A stretch of 64,000 bases of DNA, taken from NCBI RefSeq assembly GCF_040530035.1, contig NZ_JBEWCD010000001.1, forward strand, positions 1,116,001-1,180,000, given 5' to 3'. The notes under the pieces were generated by a model, which made no database searches, was not told the DNA's origin, and saw only the letters and a program-made list of their open reading frames with translations. Origin of the DNA: Roseibium sp. HPY-6. Lineage in GTDB: Bacteria; Pseudomonadota; Alphaproteobacteria; Rhizobiales; Stappiaceae. This document shows, in pieces, positions 42,915 through 54,500 of this stretch (positions are counted from its first letter, which is position 1; every line of letters begins with the position of its first letter). The translations under genes and the position numbers were made by a program.

Positions 42915-43781
42915 ATGGACTGGATCAATGCCATTGTTCAAGGCGTGCTTCTGGGAGGCCTCTATGCTCTGTTTGCGGCCGGCTTGTCGCTGATTTTCGG
43001 CGTGATGCGGCTGGTCAATATCGCGCATGGCGATTTCATCGTTCTGGCTGCCTTTCTCGCGCTTTCAACAACGACCGCGCTTGGCATAAATCCGCTGCTG
43101 ACGCTCGCTATCGTCGTTCCGGTTATGGCCGGGATCGGCTATGTGCTTCAGCGCGGCATTCTCAATCAGACCCTTGGCGATGATATCCTGCCACCTCTTC
43201 TGGTCACGTTCGGACTTTCGGTCATCATTCAAAACGGCCTGCTCGAAGTCTATTCCGCCGACCCGCAAAAGATGAATGCAGGCCCGATCGAAACGGCAAG
43301 TGTTGCCCTTCCCGGCGGACTGAATGTCGGCGTCCTTCCCCTCGTCATGTTTGCCGTTTCGGTCGCCGTCATCGCCGGCCTTCAATGGATTTTCTACCAG
43401 ACGGCTCTCGGTCGTGCGTTCCGCGCTGTTTCGGACAAGCAGGACATCGCCCAGCTGATGGGCCTGAACAAGGCGCATGTCTTCGGTCTGGCGATGGCGC
43501 TTTCATTGGCGGTCGTCGCCGTTGCCGGCGTCTTTCTTGGTATCCGGACGAGTTTCGACCCTTCCATAGGCCCTGGGCGGCTGATCTTCGGATTTGAAGC
43601 CGTGATCATTGGCGGTTTGGGCAATCTGTGGGGCACGCTGATCGGCGGCATCATTCTCGGTGTCAGCCAGAACATCGGCGCCCAGATCAACCCGGGCTGG
43701 CAGCTTCTGGCCGGCCACATCGCCTTCCTGATCGTGCTCGCGGTAAAGCCACGCGGCCTGTTTCCACGGATTGACGGATGA
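42915..43781 (+). CDS. Liv-type ABC permease (LivH-like)
   Basis: 288 residues with eight or so membrane helices; GVLLGGLYALFAAGLSLIFG and VMRLVNIAHGDFIVLAAFLA are LivH hallmarks. It overlaps the LivM-like gene by 4 bp. Confidence 0.92.
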   Translation: MDWINAIVQGVLLGGLYALFAAGLSLIFGVMRLVNIAHGDFIVLAAFLALSTTTALGINPLLTLAIVVPVMAGIGYVLQRGILNQTLGDDILPPLLVTFGLSVIIQNGLLEVYSADPQKMNAGPIETASVALPGGLNVGVLPLVMFAVSVAVIAGLQWIFYQTALGRAFRAVSDKQDIAQLMGLNKAHVFGLAMALSLAVVAVAGVFLGIRTSFDPSIGPGRLIFGFEAVIIGGLGNLWGTLIGGIILGVSQNIGAQINPGWQLLAGHIAFLIVLAVKPRGLFPRIDG

Positions 43782-44800
43782 ACGCGCAAACCTACACCAT
43801 TTCAAGGTCTTCCCGGGCAAGCAGAACCGCAGCTGTTCTCGGCGTGGTGTGCCTTGTGGCACTGATCGCAGCTCCCTGGTGGGCCGGCAGGGCTGACATG
43901 CGGCTGATGAGCGAGATCTTCCTCTATCTGTCGCTGGCCTGCCTGTGGAACCTGCTTGCCGGATATGCGGGTCTCGTCAGCGTTGGACAACAGGCCTTTG
44001 TCGGTTTCGGCGGCTATATGCTGTTCGCGCTCGCGATTTTTGCCGGACTGTCTCCGCTCGCCGCAATCCCGCTAGCGGGCCTGCTCGGGGCTTTGGTGGC
44101 CGTCCCCGTCGCCTTCCTCATTTTCCGCCTGCGCGGCGCCTATTTTGCGATCGGCACCTGGGTGATTGCTGAAGTCTTTCGGCTAAGTTTTGCGCAGGTG
44201 TCCGCGCTTGGTGGCGGATCCGGCACTAGCCTTCCGGTCGCTATCGTCCGCTCCATGGCCTCCAGTCGTTCCATGCGCGAGGCAACCACCTATTGGCTCG
44301 CGCTGGGCATGGCGGTCATCGTGCTGGCGGCCATCTACCTGCTCCTGCGTTCGCGTAACGGACTTGCGCTGACCGCGATCCGCGACAGTGAAACCGCATC
44401 CAACAGTTTCGGCATTGATATCTGGCGCCATAAATTCGTCGTCTACGTCATCACCGCCGGACTGACGGCCTCGACCGGCGCCCTGATATTCCTTCAGAAG
44501 CTGAGGATTTCGCCGGACGCCGCATTCAGCGTGAACGACTGGACGGCATTCGTCATCTTCATTGTTGTCATTGGCGGCATAGGCACGCTTGAAGGACCCA
44601 TCATCGGCGTGATCGTTTTCTTTCTGCTGCGCGAAACGCTCGCCGATCTTGGCACCACCTATCTCCTGATCCTTGGGCTCGTTGCTATCGTCGTGATGCT
44701 CAAGGCACCTCAAGGCATCTGGGGTTTTGTCAGGGCCAGAACCGGGCTCGAACTATTCCCCCTCTCCAGGCAGGTCGAAAAACAAAAATCGGATGATTAG
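43778..44800 (+). CDS. Liv-type ABC permease (LivM-like)
   Basis: 340 residues, multiple helices; NLLAGYAGLVSVGQQAFVGF and LRGAYFAIGTWVIAEVFRL are LivM signatures. Completes the importer. Confidence 0.92.
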   Translation: MNAQTYTISRSSRASRTAAVLGVVCLVALIAAPWWAGRADMRLMSEIFLYLSLACLWNLLAGYAGLVSVGQQAFVGFGGYMLFALAIFAGLSPLAAIPLAGLLGALVAVPVAFLIFRLRGAYFAIGTWVIAEVFRLSFAQVSALGGGSGTSLPVAIVRSMASSRSMREATTYWLALGMAVIVLAAIYLLLRSRNGLALTAIRDSETASNSFGIDIWRHKFVVYVITAGLTASTGALIFLQKLRISPDAAFSVNDWTAFVIFIVVIGGIGTLEGPIIGVIVFFLLRETLADLGTTYLLILGLVAIVVMLKAPQGIWGFVRARTGLELFPLSRQVEKQKSDD

Positions 44801-44809
44801 GAGGCGGCA

Positions 44810-45748
44810 TTGGCTCGCAAAAAGAAAAAAACGATCATAACTTGCGCCGTAACAGGGGCGATCCATACGCCCACCATGTCAGACGCACTTCCCTTTACCG
44901 CCGAAGACATAGCCGATCAGGCCATCGAAGCCGCCAAGGCAGGCGCGTCCATTTTGCACCTGCATGCGCGCAACCCGGAAAATGGCTCGGTTTCCATTGC
45001 ACCGGACCATTTCAAGGCCTTCCTGCCGGTAATCAAGCAGGCGACGGACGCGGTCGTGAACGTTTCCACCGGCGGCAGTCTGGTCAACACCATGGAAGAA
45101 CGCATCGCGCCGGCCAAATGGGCGTCGCCTGAAATGTGTTCTTTGAACATGGGATCGATGAACTTCTCCTTCCATCCGATCGCCGACCGGATCAAAGAGT
45201 ACAAATACGACTGGGAAGAAGCCTATATCCGCAATTCGGAGGGTTATATTTTCCGCAATACCTTTGCCGATATCCGTTATGTAGCAACCGAGCTCGGAGG
45301 CGCGCACGGCGTAAAGTTCGAACACGAGTGCTACGATGTCGGGCATCTTTACAATCTGAAATTCTGTATGGATGCCGGGTTGTTCAAAGCACCCGTTTTT
45401 ATCCAGTTCATTTTCGGCATCCTTGGTGGCATCGGCCCCGACATCGACAACCTAATTTTCATGAAGCGGACGGCCGACAGGTTGTTCGGCGATGACTATC
45501 AGTGGTCGGTCCTCGGCGCCGGCGGCGCGCAGATGCCGTTTGCGACAACCGCGAGTCAGATGGGTGGCAACCTGAGGGTCGGTCTGGAAGACAGTCTCAT
45601 GATCGCCCGCGGTCAGTTGGCGAAATCCAACGCCGAACAGGTCACCAAGATCCGGCGGATTGTCGAGGATCTTGGCTGCGAAGTTGCCACGGCCGACGAG
45701 GCACGGGAAATGCTCGACCTCAAAGGCGGCGACCGGGTCGCATTCTGA
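44810..45748 (+). CDS. BKACE family beta-keto acid cleavage enzyme
   Basis: 312 residues from a TTG start behind GGAGG. TCAVTGAIHTPTMSDALPFT, GASILHLHARNPENGSVSIA and GSMNFSF with HxH and SxNxG-like zinc/substrate motifs mark the DUF849/BKACE family, which cleaves a beta-keto acid with acetyl-CoA. The substrate would come from the dehydrogenases in the same operon; dehydrocarnitine-like or other compounds are possible. Confidence 0.9.
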   Translation: MARKKKKTIITCAVTGAIHTPTMSDALPFTAEDIADQAIEAAKAGASILHLHARNPENGSVSIAPDHFKAFLPVIKQATDAVVNVSTGGSLVNTMEERIAPAKWASPEMCSLNMGSMNFSFHPIADRIKEYKYDWEEAYIRNSEGYIFRNTFADIRYVATELGGAHGVKFEHECYDVGHLYNLKFCMDAGLFKAPVFIQFIFGILGGIGPDIDNLIFMKRTADRLFGDDYQWSVLGAGGAQMPFATTASQMGGNLRVGLEDSLMIARGQLAKSNAEQVTKIRRIVEDLGCEVATADEAREMLDLKGGDRVAF

Positions 45749-45771
45749 GCGTATCAAGGAGAAAGGACACC

Positions 45772-46584
45772 ATGCCTGAGATTGAACCGGGAGACCGGAG
45801 CCTTAAAGATCTTCAGGGCCTGCACCTGTGGCACGCACCGATGTCGAGCTGTTCGCAGAGGGTGCGCATCGTGCTTGCCGAGACCGGCAAGGACTACACC
45901 AGCCATCTGATCGATCTGGCAAAGGACGAGCATGCGACGCCCGAATACCACGCGATCCATCCGAATGGCCTGGTCCCGGCGTTTGTCGACAATGGACGTC
46001 TTTTCATAGAAAGCGTCGACATCATTCAGCAGATTGCAGGTTCTGCCTCGGAGCTTTCCGCTTCTGCATCCGCCGAGCTTCTGGCGATGGCCGACGATGC
46101 GCAGGCAGATCTGAAGCTGGCGACATTCGAGTTTCTGTTTCGCGGCGTTGAAAGAAGCGACAAAGAAAGTTTTGATGCCTTTCAGCAGAAGCACCGGAAC
46201 GAGTGGCTGAAGCAGTTTCGCCGGGACTTCGCATCAGGATTTGAAAAATCGAGAATAGACGCAGTGGTAACCCGCACGGACAAGGCTTTCAAACGGCTCG
46301 ATGATCTGTTGAGCGATGGCCGCAGGTTCTTGTCAGGAAATACATTTGGTTTGGCTGACATCGCCTGGATGCCGAATGTCCACCGGTTCAGTCTTATGGG
46401 CTGGCCGTTTGAACGCACGCCTCATCTGAAAGCCTGGTTTGAAAGATTTTCTGAACGTCAAAGCTACAAGGAAGCGCTTCTTGACTGGCAGAATGAGGTC
46501 TTGACGGGCGCGTTTGCTGACTACACATCGCAGCGCCGGTCCGAAGGTACCGATATCCGCACCTTCGGAAGTCTTGGCAGCTGA
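45772..46584 (+). CDS. Glutathione S-transferase-like protein
   Basis: 270 residues from the ATG at 45772 behind AAGGAGAAAGG. Thioredoxin-like N-domain LWHAPMSSCSQRVRIVLAET and HPNGLVPAFVDNGRLFIESV, helical C-domain ending near DIAWMPNVHRFSLMGWPFER. The SSCS motif suggests a beta-etherase or stringent-starvation-like GST. Last gene of the operon. Confidence 0.85.
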   Translation: MPEIEPGDRSLKDLQGLHLWHAPMSSCSQRVRIVLAETGKDYTSHLIDLAKDEHATPEYHAIHPNGLVPAFVDNGRLFIESVDIIQQIAGSASELSASASAELLAMADDAQADLKLATFEFLFRGVERSDKESFDAFQQKHRNEWLKQFRRDFASGFEKSRIDAVVTRTDKAFKRLDDLLSDGRRFLSGNTFGLADIAWMPNVHRFSLMGWPFERTPHLKAWFERFSERQSYKEALLDWQNEVLTGAFADYTSQRRSEGTDIRTFGSLGS

Positions 46585-46625
46585 ATGCAGCCGCCCCGAC
46601 CGTTGTCTTGGACTTTCCGCGTCTG

Positions 46626-47105
46626 TCAGGCTGCCAGAGCCTGGCGTGCGCGTGAAAGGCGGCTCTTGACGGTTCCCACAGCGACGCCCATCTGGCTGGC
46701 GATCTGGTCGTGGGACATGTCGGAAAAAACACAAAGCTCAAGAACGTCCCGTTCTTCGGGCCGTAGACCTTCGATACCTTTGGCGACATCGCCAAGTTCA
46801 ACGTGCTTTTCCTGTGCAGGTGCAAACTGAGCGTCCTGGTACCACTCCTCGATCGGAACGTGATGCCCCCTGCGCTCGACTTTGCGGAACTCATCCAGCT
46901 GGGCATTGCGCACAATGGCGAAGAGCCAGCTCCTAAGCTTCGTCCCGGCAACATACTGATGCTTGTTCCTTAGGGCGCGCTCGAGCGCGGTCTGCATCAA
47001 ATCGTCAGCGGCTTCAGAGGAATTGGAAATGGATCTGGCAAAACGCCACAGATGCGGGATCTCGGATTGCAGGTCTTTTGCAAAGCGATCTTCATGACGG
47101 GTCAT
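46626..47105 (-). CDS. ECF sigma factor
   Basis: 159 residues from the ATG at 47105. Sigma-2 region LWRFARSISNSSEAADDLMQ and WLFAIVRNAQLDEFRK; sigma-4 region LRPEERDVLELCVFSDMSHD and QIASQMGVAVGTVKSRLSRA. The start follows GGAGGGCGAG. No anti-sigma factor gene adjoins it. Confidence 0.9.
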   Translation of the reverse strand: MTRHEDRFAKDLQSEIPHLWRFARSISNSSEAADDLMQTALERALRNKHQYVAGTKLRSWLFAIVRNAQLDEFRKVERRGHHVPIEEWYQDAQFAPAQEKHVELGDVAKGIEGLRPEERDVLELCVFSDMSHDQIASQMGVAVGTVKSRLSRARQALAA

Positions 47106-47607
47106 CTCGCCCTCCCTGGTGACTGTTTCGATGACCCGCATCTAATGATTATCATCAGCGTGTTTTAGATATTTCAAAGGAAGTTCATGACGAGTTGATA
47201 GTTCGCGATGAACTACACCGATCACGCGTCACTCTACGCAAATGTTACTTGTAGTGATCTTCAAAAATCCAACATCCCTAACATCCGGATTTGAAAGCAA
47301 TATTTTTTGTTTTCCGGGGCGACGACACTCAACTTCAACGCCAATGGCGACATCAAGATATAAAATCACAAAATAAAGTAAAATTTGAAGAGTGATAAAT
47401 ATCACAAAATATATTTCTCAAAGAAATCGCCATAAAATTCAAAAAACGATCTAATTTTTTTATTTATATTATAAAGCGTAAACTTTTTTCTAAAAATTTC
47501 GGAACCAACATCTCTATCAGACGTTCTTATGCTGTAATCGAGATGCAGACATGAAACATCAGATCGGCATCTCTTCCATTCTGGAATACTCAACAAGGAG
47601 AATTATT
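47106..47607. other. 500-bp AT-rich intergenic region
   Basis: Upstream of both the sigma-factor gene and the 47608 gene. Markedly AT-rich between 47330 and 47520. Promoters of both genes should lie here; no coding frame is convincing. Confidence 0.5.
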
Positions 47608-47916
47608 ATGCGTACAAACAAAAAAGTCATCTCTTCCCTGATCGCCGCTGTCTTTGCTTCCGGTGCGTTCGTCGGTACAGCCAACGCGATCGACTTTGGC
47701 GGCCTTTATGGCGACTCCAACGGTTCTGAGCCGGTGTTCTTCACCAACAGCCAGCGCAACGTCAACAGCAGCCAGCTTCGCTCTGCAAATCGTGGTGTGA
47801 AAACTGACGCCGGTGTCTTCGCCGACTATGCAGACCAGGCATATGGCGATCTCAATGGCAACACTCCGGTTTCTGTTCGCCGCCAGCAGGCTGACAACGC
47901 ACGCGCACTTCGTTGA
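47608..47916 (+). CDS. Small secreted protein, 102 aa
   Basis: The ATG at 47608 follows AAGGAG and gives a Sec signal peptide (TNKKVISSLIAAVFASGAFV, cleavage after ANA). The mature part has two similar stretches, DFGGLYGDSNGSEPVF and QAYGDLNGNTPVSVRR, i.e. a duplicated YGDxNG motif. Abundant-protein codon choice. Function unknown. Confidence 0.75.
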   Translation: MRTNKKVISSLIAAVFASGAFVGTANAIDFGGLYGDSNGSEPVFFTNSQRNVNSSQLRSANRGVKTDAGVFADYADQAYGDLNGNTPVSVRRQQADNARALR

Positions 47917-48571
47917 ACCAACTAAGTCACAGCGGGTGCACACGTTGCAGTCCGCGACTTCCGAATGGCCATAGGGCCACCAATTGACAGCATAACCCTT
48001 TGGAAAGCTGTCGACCAAAGAAAGGGCCACGCACCGCGCGTGGCCTTTCTTTTTTGCCTCGTTCGAATTGCGCGGCCTAAAGCGCAAACGCGCGCTGAGA
48101 CCGACGGACTCCGACAAAACACGTGTCTCAAGGCCTCAATTCCAGTCCCAAATTTAGTCGTCTAATCACATTGATTTCTATCAGCGCTCTATTGAGACCC
48201 ACGTGAAACCTGAAGGTCAATCATGCTCATTCTCGTGCCAATACCACCGCTCAGGCGACCCTAGCGTACAGATTGCCCAATTGGGGATTGGAACTAAAAA
48301 CGCATCAATATGAGTTAAGGAATTGATCTAAATTACGAAAAAAATTAGCACCCTAAGCATCAAATCGCTTCTGATTTTTTCTGTCATTAACCATTCATTA
48401 ACTTGTCAAAAAACGCTGTTACGACCCGCAGCCTACGCTTTTTTGGGGATCAAACGAGTTATTTTTAGGTGGCTTTTTTCCTTTTTTTACAAACTTCCAC
48501 CCGTCAGAGTCACTCGCAGATTGCATCCCCTCCGACAGAATTACGCTCAAATTTAGGGGTGAGGGACAATT
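47917..48571. other. 650-bp intergenic region with terminator
   Basis: Holds the terminator at 48017-48055 and the AT-rich promoter region of the 48572 gene (48290-48500). No other gene is supported. Confidence 0.45.
48017..48055 (+). terminator. Rho-independent terminator
   Basis: A GAAAGGGCCACGC / GCGTGGCCTTTC stem with a short loop is followed by a T-run. It lies 100 bp beyond the 47608 gene, leaving a transcribed 3' region of about 100 nt. Confidence 0.85.
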
Positions 48572-51500
48572 ATGAGTTATCACTACGGGTCAGATGGGTC
48601 GCTAATCAAAGCAAACGGCAAAGACGAAGAAACGAGTGAGAATCAAAAAGCGCTCGAAGAAGCAATCGAAAAACTGAATTCGAATATGTCCAGCTACTCG
48701 AGTTCACAGTCACTTAGCCAGACATCGCCGTTCAGTGAAACATCCAGCCTGTTCAACGAACTCACGAGCCCAGAAATCACGCGAAAAAAGGCAGATTACT
48801 CGAGCGTAGCCGAAGGTATCTACGTGCGTCTCGATCAGGACTGGGGCACGGCGCTTTCCAACAAGTCCCTTGGCTGGATCCCTCTCACACAAGGCATTGC
48901 GAACGATACCGTCGAGCACGATGATCTTGATGGAATACGCAAGGTTACGGGAACTCATTTCACCGACCTTATCGTCGGTGATGGACAAAACAACGTTATC
49001 AAAGGCCGCGGTGGTGATGACTTGATCAATGGCCTGGACGGCAACGACAAGCTCTTCGGCGGCAAAGGCAATGATAAGCAATTCGGCGGAAGAGGTGACG
49101 ACCGCGCCAAAGGCGGCAAGGGTGACGACTTCTCCGATGGCGGCGAAGGCATCGATACGCTCGTTTTCTCCGGAAATCTTGCTGACTACGAAATCGATCT
49201 GGTTGCAGGAACGGTCCGAGACTTGCGAAACAACAAGGACGGTACCGACACTTACGTCAATTTCGAATTTCTGGAATTCAGGGATCAATCGATCAGCGCC
49301 GTTGCTCCTTCGCCGGAAGTGTTCACGCTTGAGCTTCTTCATTTTGCCGATCAGGAAGCCAATGCCGCAACGATCAACAACATCGACAACCTGTCCGGTG
49401 TTCTGAACGCCTTGCGCGCCGAAGACCTCGGCGACGATGGGGTCGCCGACAACACCCTCACGCTCAGCTCCGGTGACGCGATTATTCCGGGCCTGTTCTT
49501 CGATGCATCCGCGGCCGTTTTCGGATCACAGGGCATCGCCGACATCCAGATCCAGAATGAGCTGGGCGTTCAGGCCATCGCCCTCGGCAACCACGAATTC
49601 GATCTGGGCACCGGATTGCTTGCCGGGCTGATCGACGGTTCCGCGGCGGGCGGCTTTACAGGCAGCGAGTTTGTCGGAACGGATCTGGAAGGTGCCGACT
49701 TTGCCGGCGCCCTCTTCCCGTATCTCTCCACAAACCTGGACTTCTCCACCGATCCGAACCTGGCGCCGCTGGCAACCGCAGGCGGTCAGGACACGGCGAC
49801 GCTCCAGAATGTGGTCACCTCGTCTTCCATTTCCGACGTCAATGGCGAGAAGATTGCCATCATCGGTGCGACTGTTCCGACGATCCGCTCCATCTCAAGC
49901 CCCGGCGATGACCTCGGCATTTCCCCGGCCTGGGCCAGCGGCACACCGACGGACGAGGAACTGGATGCCCTCGCGGCCATCATCCAGGCCGAAGTGAACC
50001 AGCTCCTAAGCGACAATCCGGACCTCAACAAGGTCATCCTGCTGAGCCACATGCAGCAGATCAGCATCGAACAATCGCTTGCCGCACGGTTGGAGAATGT
50101 CGACATTATCGTTGCCGGCGGCTCCAACACCCGCCTCTTCGACGACAATGACCGTATCCGCGACGGCGACAGCGATCAGGGCGAGTACCCGCAGTTCATC
50201 ACCAATGCCGGCGGCACCACGACGGCCGTCGTGAACACGGATGGCAACTACAAGTATGTCGGCCGCCTGGTTGTCGACTTCGATGCAGACGGCAACATCA
50301 TTGCCGACAGCTACGACGAAGACGTCTCCGGTGCCTATGCCACCGATGACCAGGGCGTGGCGGACCTCAATGCCGAAGGCTTGATCGACCCGGAAATCGA
50401 CGCCATCACGGATGCCATCCAGGCGCAGATCGTGGCAACCGAGTCGAACGTGTTCGGCGTGTCGGACGTGTTCCTGAACGGCAACCGCTCGGGCACGTTC
50501 ACCCCGGACGATCCGGACGGCGTGCGCACCCAGGAAACCAATCTCGGTAACCTGACCGCAGACGCAAACCTGGCCTATGCCAACGAGATCATCGCGGCTG
50601 AAGGCCTCGGCGAAGACGTTGTCATCTCCATCAAGAACGGTGGCGGCATCCGCGCCAATATCGGCCAGATTGTCGTACCTGCTGGCGGTACCGAAGCGGT
50701 GCGTGTGGCGAACGAAGAGATCGTCGACGGCGACGGCAATGTGGTCAAGCCGGAAGGCGGCATCAGCCAGAACGACATTGCAACAACTCTGGCCTTCAAC
50801 AACGGCCTGACGCTGCTCGATATCAACAAGGAAGAAATCAAGGCATTCCTGGAAGGCGCTGTCAGCGCGCTGCCGGACGGCGTGTCCGGCGGCTTCCCGC
50901 AGATCTCTGGCCTGAAGTTCTCATTCGACGAGACACAGACCGCGCAGACCTATGACCAGGACGGCAACATTGCGACCCCGGGCGAGCGTGTCATCAATGC
51001 AGGCATCTTCGACAACGACGGCAACCTGATCTCTGCCATCGTCCGGGACGGCCAGATTGTCGGTGATCCGGCAGAAAGCTTCCGGATCGTAACGCTGAAC
51101 TTCCTCGCCAACGCTGGCGACGAGATCCTGTCGAGCCTATCCAACCCGAACCGGGTGGATCTGATCGACCTCGATGCCGACGGCGCCGATGACGAAGCCT
51201 TCACAGGCGACGCCACCTTTGCCGCTGACGGATCGGAACAGGACGCCCTGGCCGAATATCTCTTCGACAACTTCAATCCGGAAGAAGGCGGCTCCGCCTT
51301 TAACGAAGCCGACACGGGCCCCGTTGACGACGAGCGCATCCAAAACCTCACATTCCGAGAAGACACAGTCTTCGAAGGGATCGTGTTCGACGATGAAGAG
51401 GATCTGGAAGCCGCCATTGTCGCGGAGTTTGAAGGTGACAGCGGCGATCCGGATGACCCGGAAGGCGCATCCGAGGTGGTCGCACATGAAGACGGGCTGC

Positions 51501-54500
51501 TTTATGTCACCAATGGCGCCAATGACCGCATCGACATTTTCGACATCGCCAGCAACACATTGGCAAACACGATACCGTTGGGCGGTCTTGACGGATACGA
51601 CGGCGTTCAGTCCGTTGCAGTCAAAAACGGTCTTGTGGCAGCGGCCATCTCGCGCGCTCCGGTGGAAGAAACGAACTTTGGTGTGACCAAGCTGGTCGAA
51701 CAGCCGGGTTTTGTGGCTGTATTCAACGCGTCAACACTCGCGTTGATCACCACTGTCGACGTCGGCAACCTGCCCGACATGCTCACATTCAACAATGACG
51801 GCACCATGCTGCTGGTTGCGGGCGAAGGCCAGTTCAACGAAGACAGCATTGATGACGGTGTTGCGGCCAACCCGCTCGGCACCATCGCTCTCATCGATGT
51901 CAGCGACTTCTCGGCACACATTCTCGACTTTACCCAGTTTAACGGCTTCGAGGATGCGGCACGTGCAGGAGGCATTCGCATTCAGGAAGGTGTCGATTTC
52001 GCCGAGGACGTCGAACCCGAATATATCGCGGTTAGCGCCGACGGAACGACCGCCTTCGTCTCCCTGCAGGAGAACAACGCGATCGCCAAGGTCGATCTTG
52101 CGACCAAAACGATCGTCGATGTCTTCGACCTGGGCGTAACGGACTACAGTCAAATTGCCCTAGACCCGTTGGACGATGGCAACATCAACATCCGGACTTT
52201 CGATAATCTTGTCGGCTTCCGCATGCCGGATGCCATCGCCACGGCGGAAATAGGCGGCCAAACCTATGTCCTGACCGCGAATGAAGGCGACAGCCGTGAC
52301 TTCGACGAGGACCGTGTCTTCGATCTGGCACAGGACGGCCTGATCGACCCGACCGTTCAGCAACAGCTGATCGACTCCGGTCAGTTGGACCTGTCCAACG
52401 AGGACTTTGGCCTCGGACGCCTTGAGGTTTCGACATTGGATGGCGACACGGACGGCGACGGAGACATTGATGTGCTTCACACCTTCTCGTCGCGCTCGTT
52501 CTCGATTTTTGATGACGAAGGTAACCTGGTCTTCGACAGCGGGTCCGAGTTCGAAGAGATCATTGCCGAAATTGCGCCCGAGCGTTTCAATTCCGACGAC
52601 GGCGACGACAGTGAGAACCGCTCGGACGCCAAAGGACCGGAACCGGAGGCCATCGTCACAGGTGTGGTTGATGGCAGCGTCTACGCCTTTATCGGCCTGG
52701 AGCGCGACAGCGGCATCATGATCTACAACATCGATGATCCGGCCAACGCGTCCTTTGTGGAATACATCCCGCCGCTGCATGTCGACAATGCGGGTCCGAA
52801 CGACGTTGCACGTCATGGTCCGGAAACGATCGCGTTCATTCCAGCTGAGGAAAGCACGTCCGGCAACGCCCAGATCGCTGTCGCATACGAGATCTCCGGT
52901 ACCACCATCGTCTATGACATCACGTCATCAGGTGAAACAGTACAGCCCCTTGTCATCAATGAGGTCTTGGGCAGTACCACGGGCCCTGACAGCGAGTACA
53001 TCGAGCTCTTCGGAACCCCGGGTGAATCGCTTGCCGGTCTCAGCCTCATCGTTGTCGAAAGCGATGACCAGTCTTCCAACGGCACCATTGATCGCCAGTT
53101 CGACTTTGGTGAGGATGCGGTGATTGGTGAAAATGGCTTCTACCTCGTCGCCAACGAGCTCGCGGAAGCGACCTACAGCGTCGATGCCGACGACAACATC
53201 CCGGATAACTTCATCGAAAACAGCTCCTACACGATCGCTTTGGTCGAGACGGCGAGCATTACCGGATCAAGTGTGACCGGTTCGGAAGTCGTCATCGACA
53301 CTGTCGGCGTGAGCGACGGCGAGGATGAGAGCTTCTTCGCCTTCAACGCGCCGGTCATTGGTCCGGACGGATCGTTCTTGCCGGCAGGTGTCGGCCGCAT
53401 CACGGATGGTGTTGACACCGACACGGCTGCAGACTGGTCCATCCTGGACTTCAACAACAATCCGGAAATCAACACACCGACGCCCGGTCACGATGACAAC
53501 GGCGGCGGCGGCGGTGCCGAAGAAGTTGCGATCTACGAGATCCAGGGGGCTGGCCACACGTCTGCCTTTGAAGGCCAAATGGTCCTTACGTCAGGCGTTG
53601 TGACCGCTGTCGACACCAACGGCTTCTATATGCAGGATCCGGACGGTGACAACGACATAGCAACCTCTGACGGCATCTTCGTCTTCACAGGAAGTGAACC
53701 CACAGTCTCCGTCGGTGACGCCGTCGACGTTGAAGCGACGGTGTCCGAATTCACACCGGGCGGCGTCAGCACGCGCAACCTCTCCATAACCCAGCTGGTA
53801 ACCCCGGTGGTCACGGTCACAGGAACGGGCGATGCAGTTGCGGCAACTGTTATCGGTCAGGGCGGCCGCGTGCCGCCGAGCGAAGTCATCGATGACGACG
53901 CCTTCGGCACCATTGCCGGAAATGGTGGTTTCGACCCCGAAACCGATGGCATCGACTTCTTCGAAAGCCTCGAAGGTATGCTGGTGACGGCGCAGGATGT
54001 TGTCGCCGTCGCGGGAACAAACCGGTTTGGAGAGATCTTCGGTGTTGTCGATCAGGGCGCCGATGCGACCGGGATCAGCGATCGCGGAACGCTCAACATT
54101 TCTCCGGACGATTTTAATCCGGAGAAAGTCCAGATCGACTTTGACAGCGGCATCCTCGACTTCGACTTCCCGGATGTGAATGTCGGTGATCAGCTTGGTG
54201 ACGTGACCGGCGTTGTGACCTACAGCTTCGGCAACTTCGAGATTGCACCGACAGTCGATTTCACCGGCCAGATTGTGTCTGCGGGTCTCGAAGAAGAAAC
54301 GACAGAGATAACCGCCGCTGAAGATCTCCTGACGATCGCCAGCTACAATGTGCTTAACCTCGACACGAACGATGCGGACGGCGACACTGACGTTGCCAAC
54401 GGCCGGTTCACAAAGATCGCCCAGCACATCGTCAACAACCTTGGAACCCCGGACATCATCGGGCTCCAGGAGGTTCAGGACAACAGCGGATCCGCCGACG

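Noticed and set aside
36091..46584. Reading the operon as a standard L-carnitine degradation cluster
   Set aside because: The dehydrogenase and BKACE fit, but cyclase, cupin, SDR and GST do not belong and no thioesterase or betaine genes follow.
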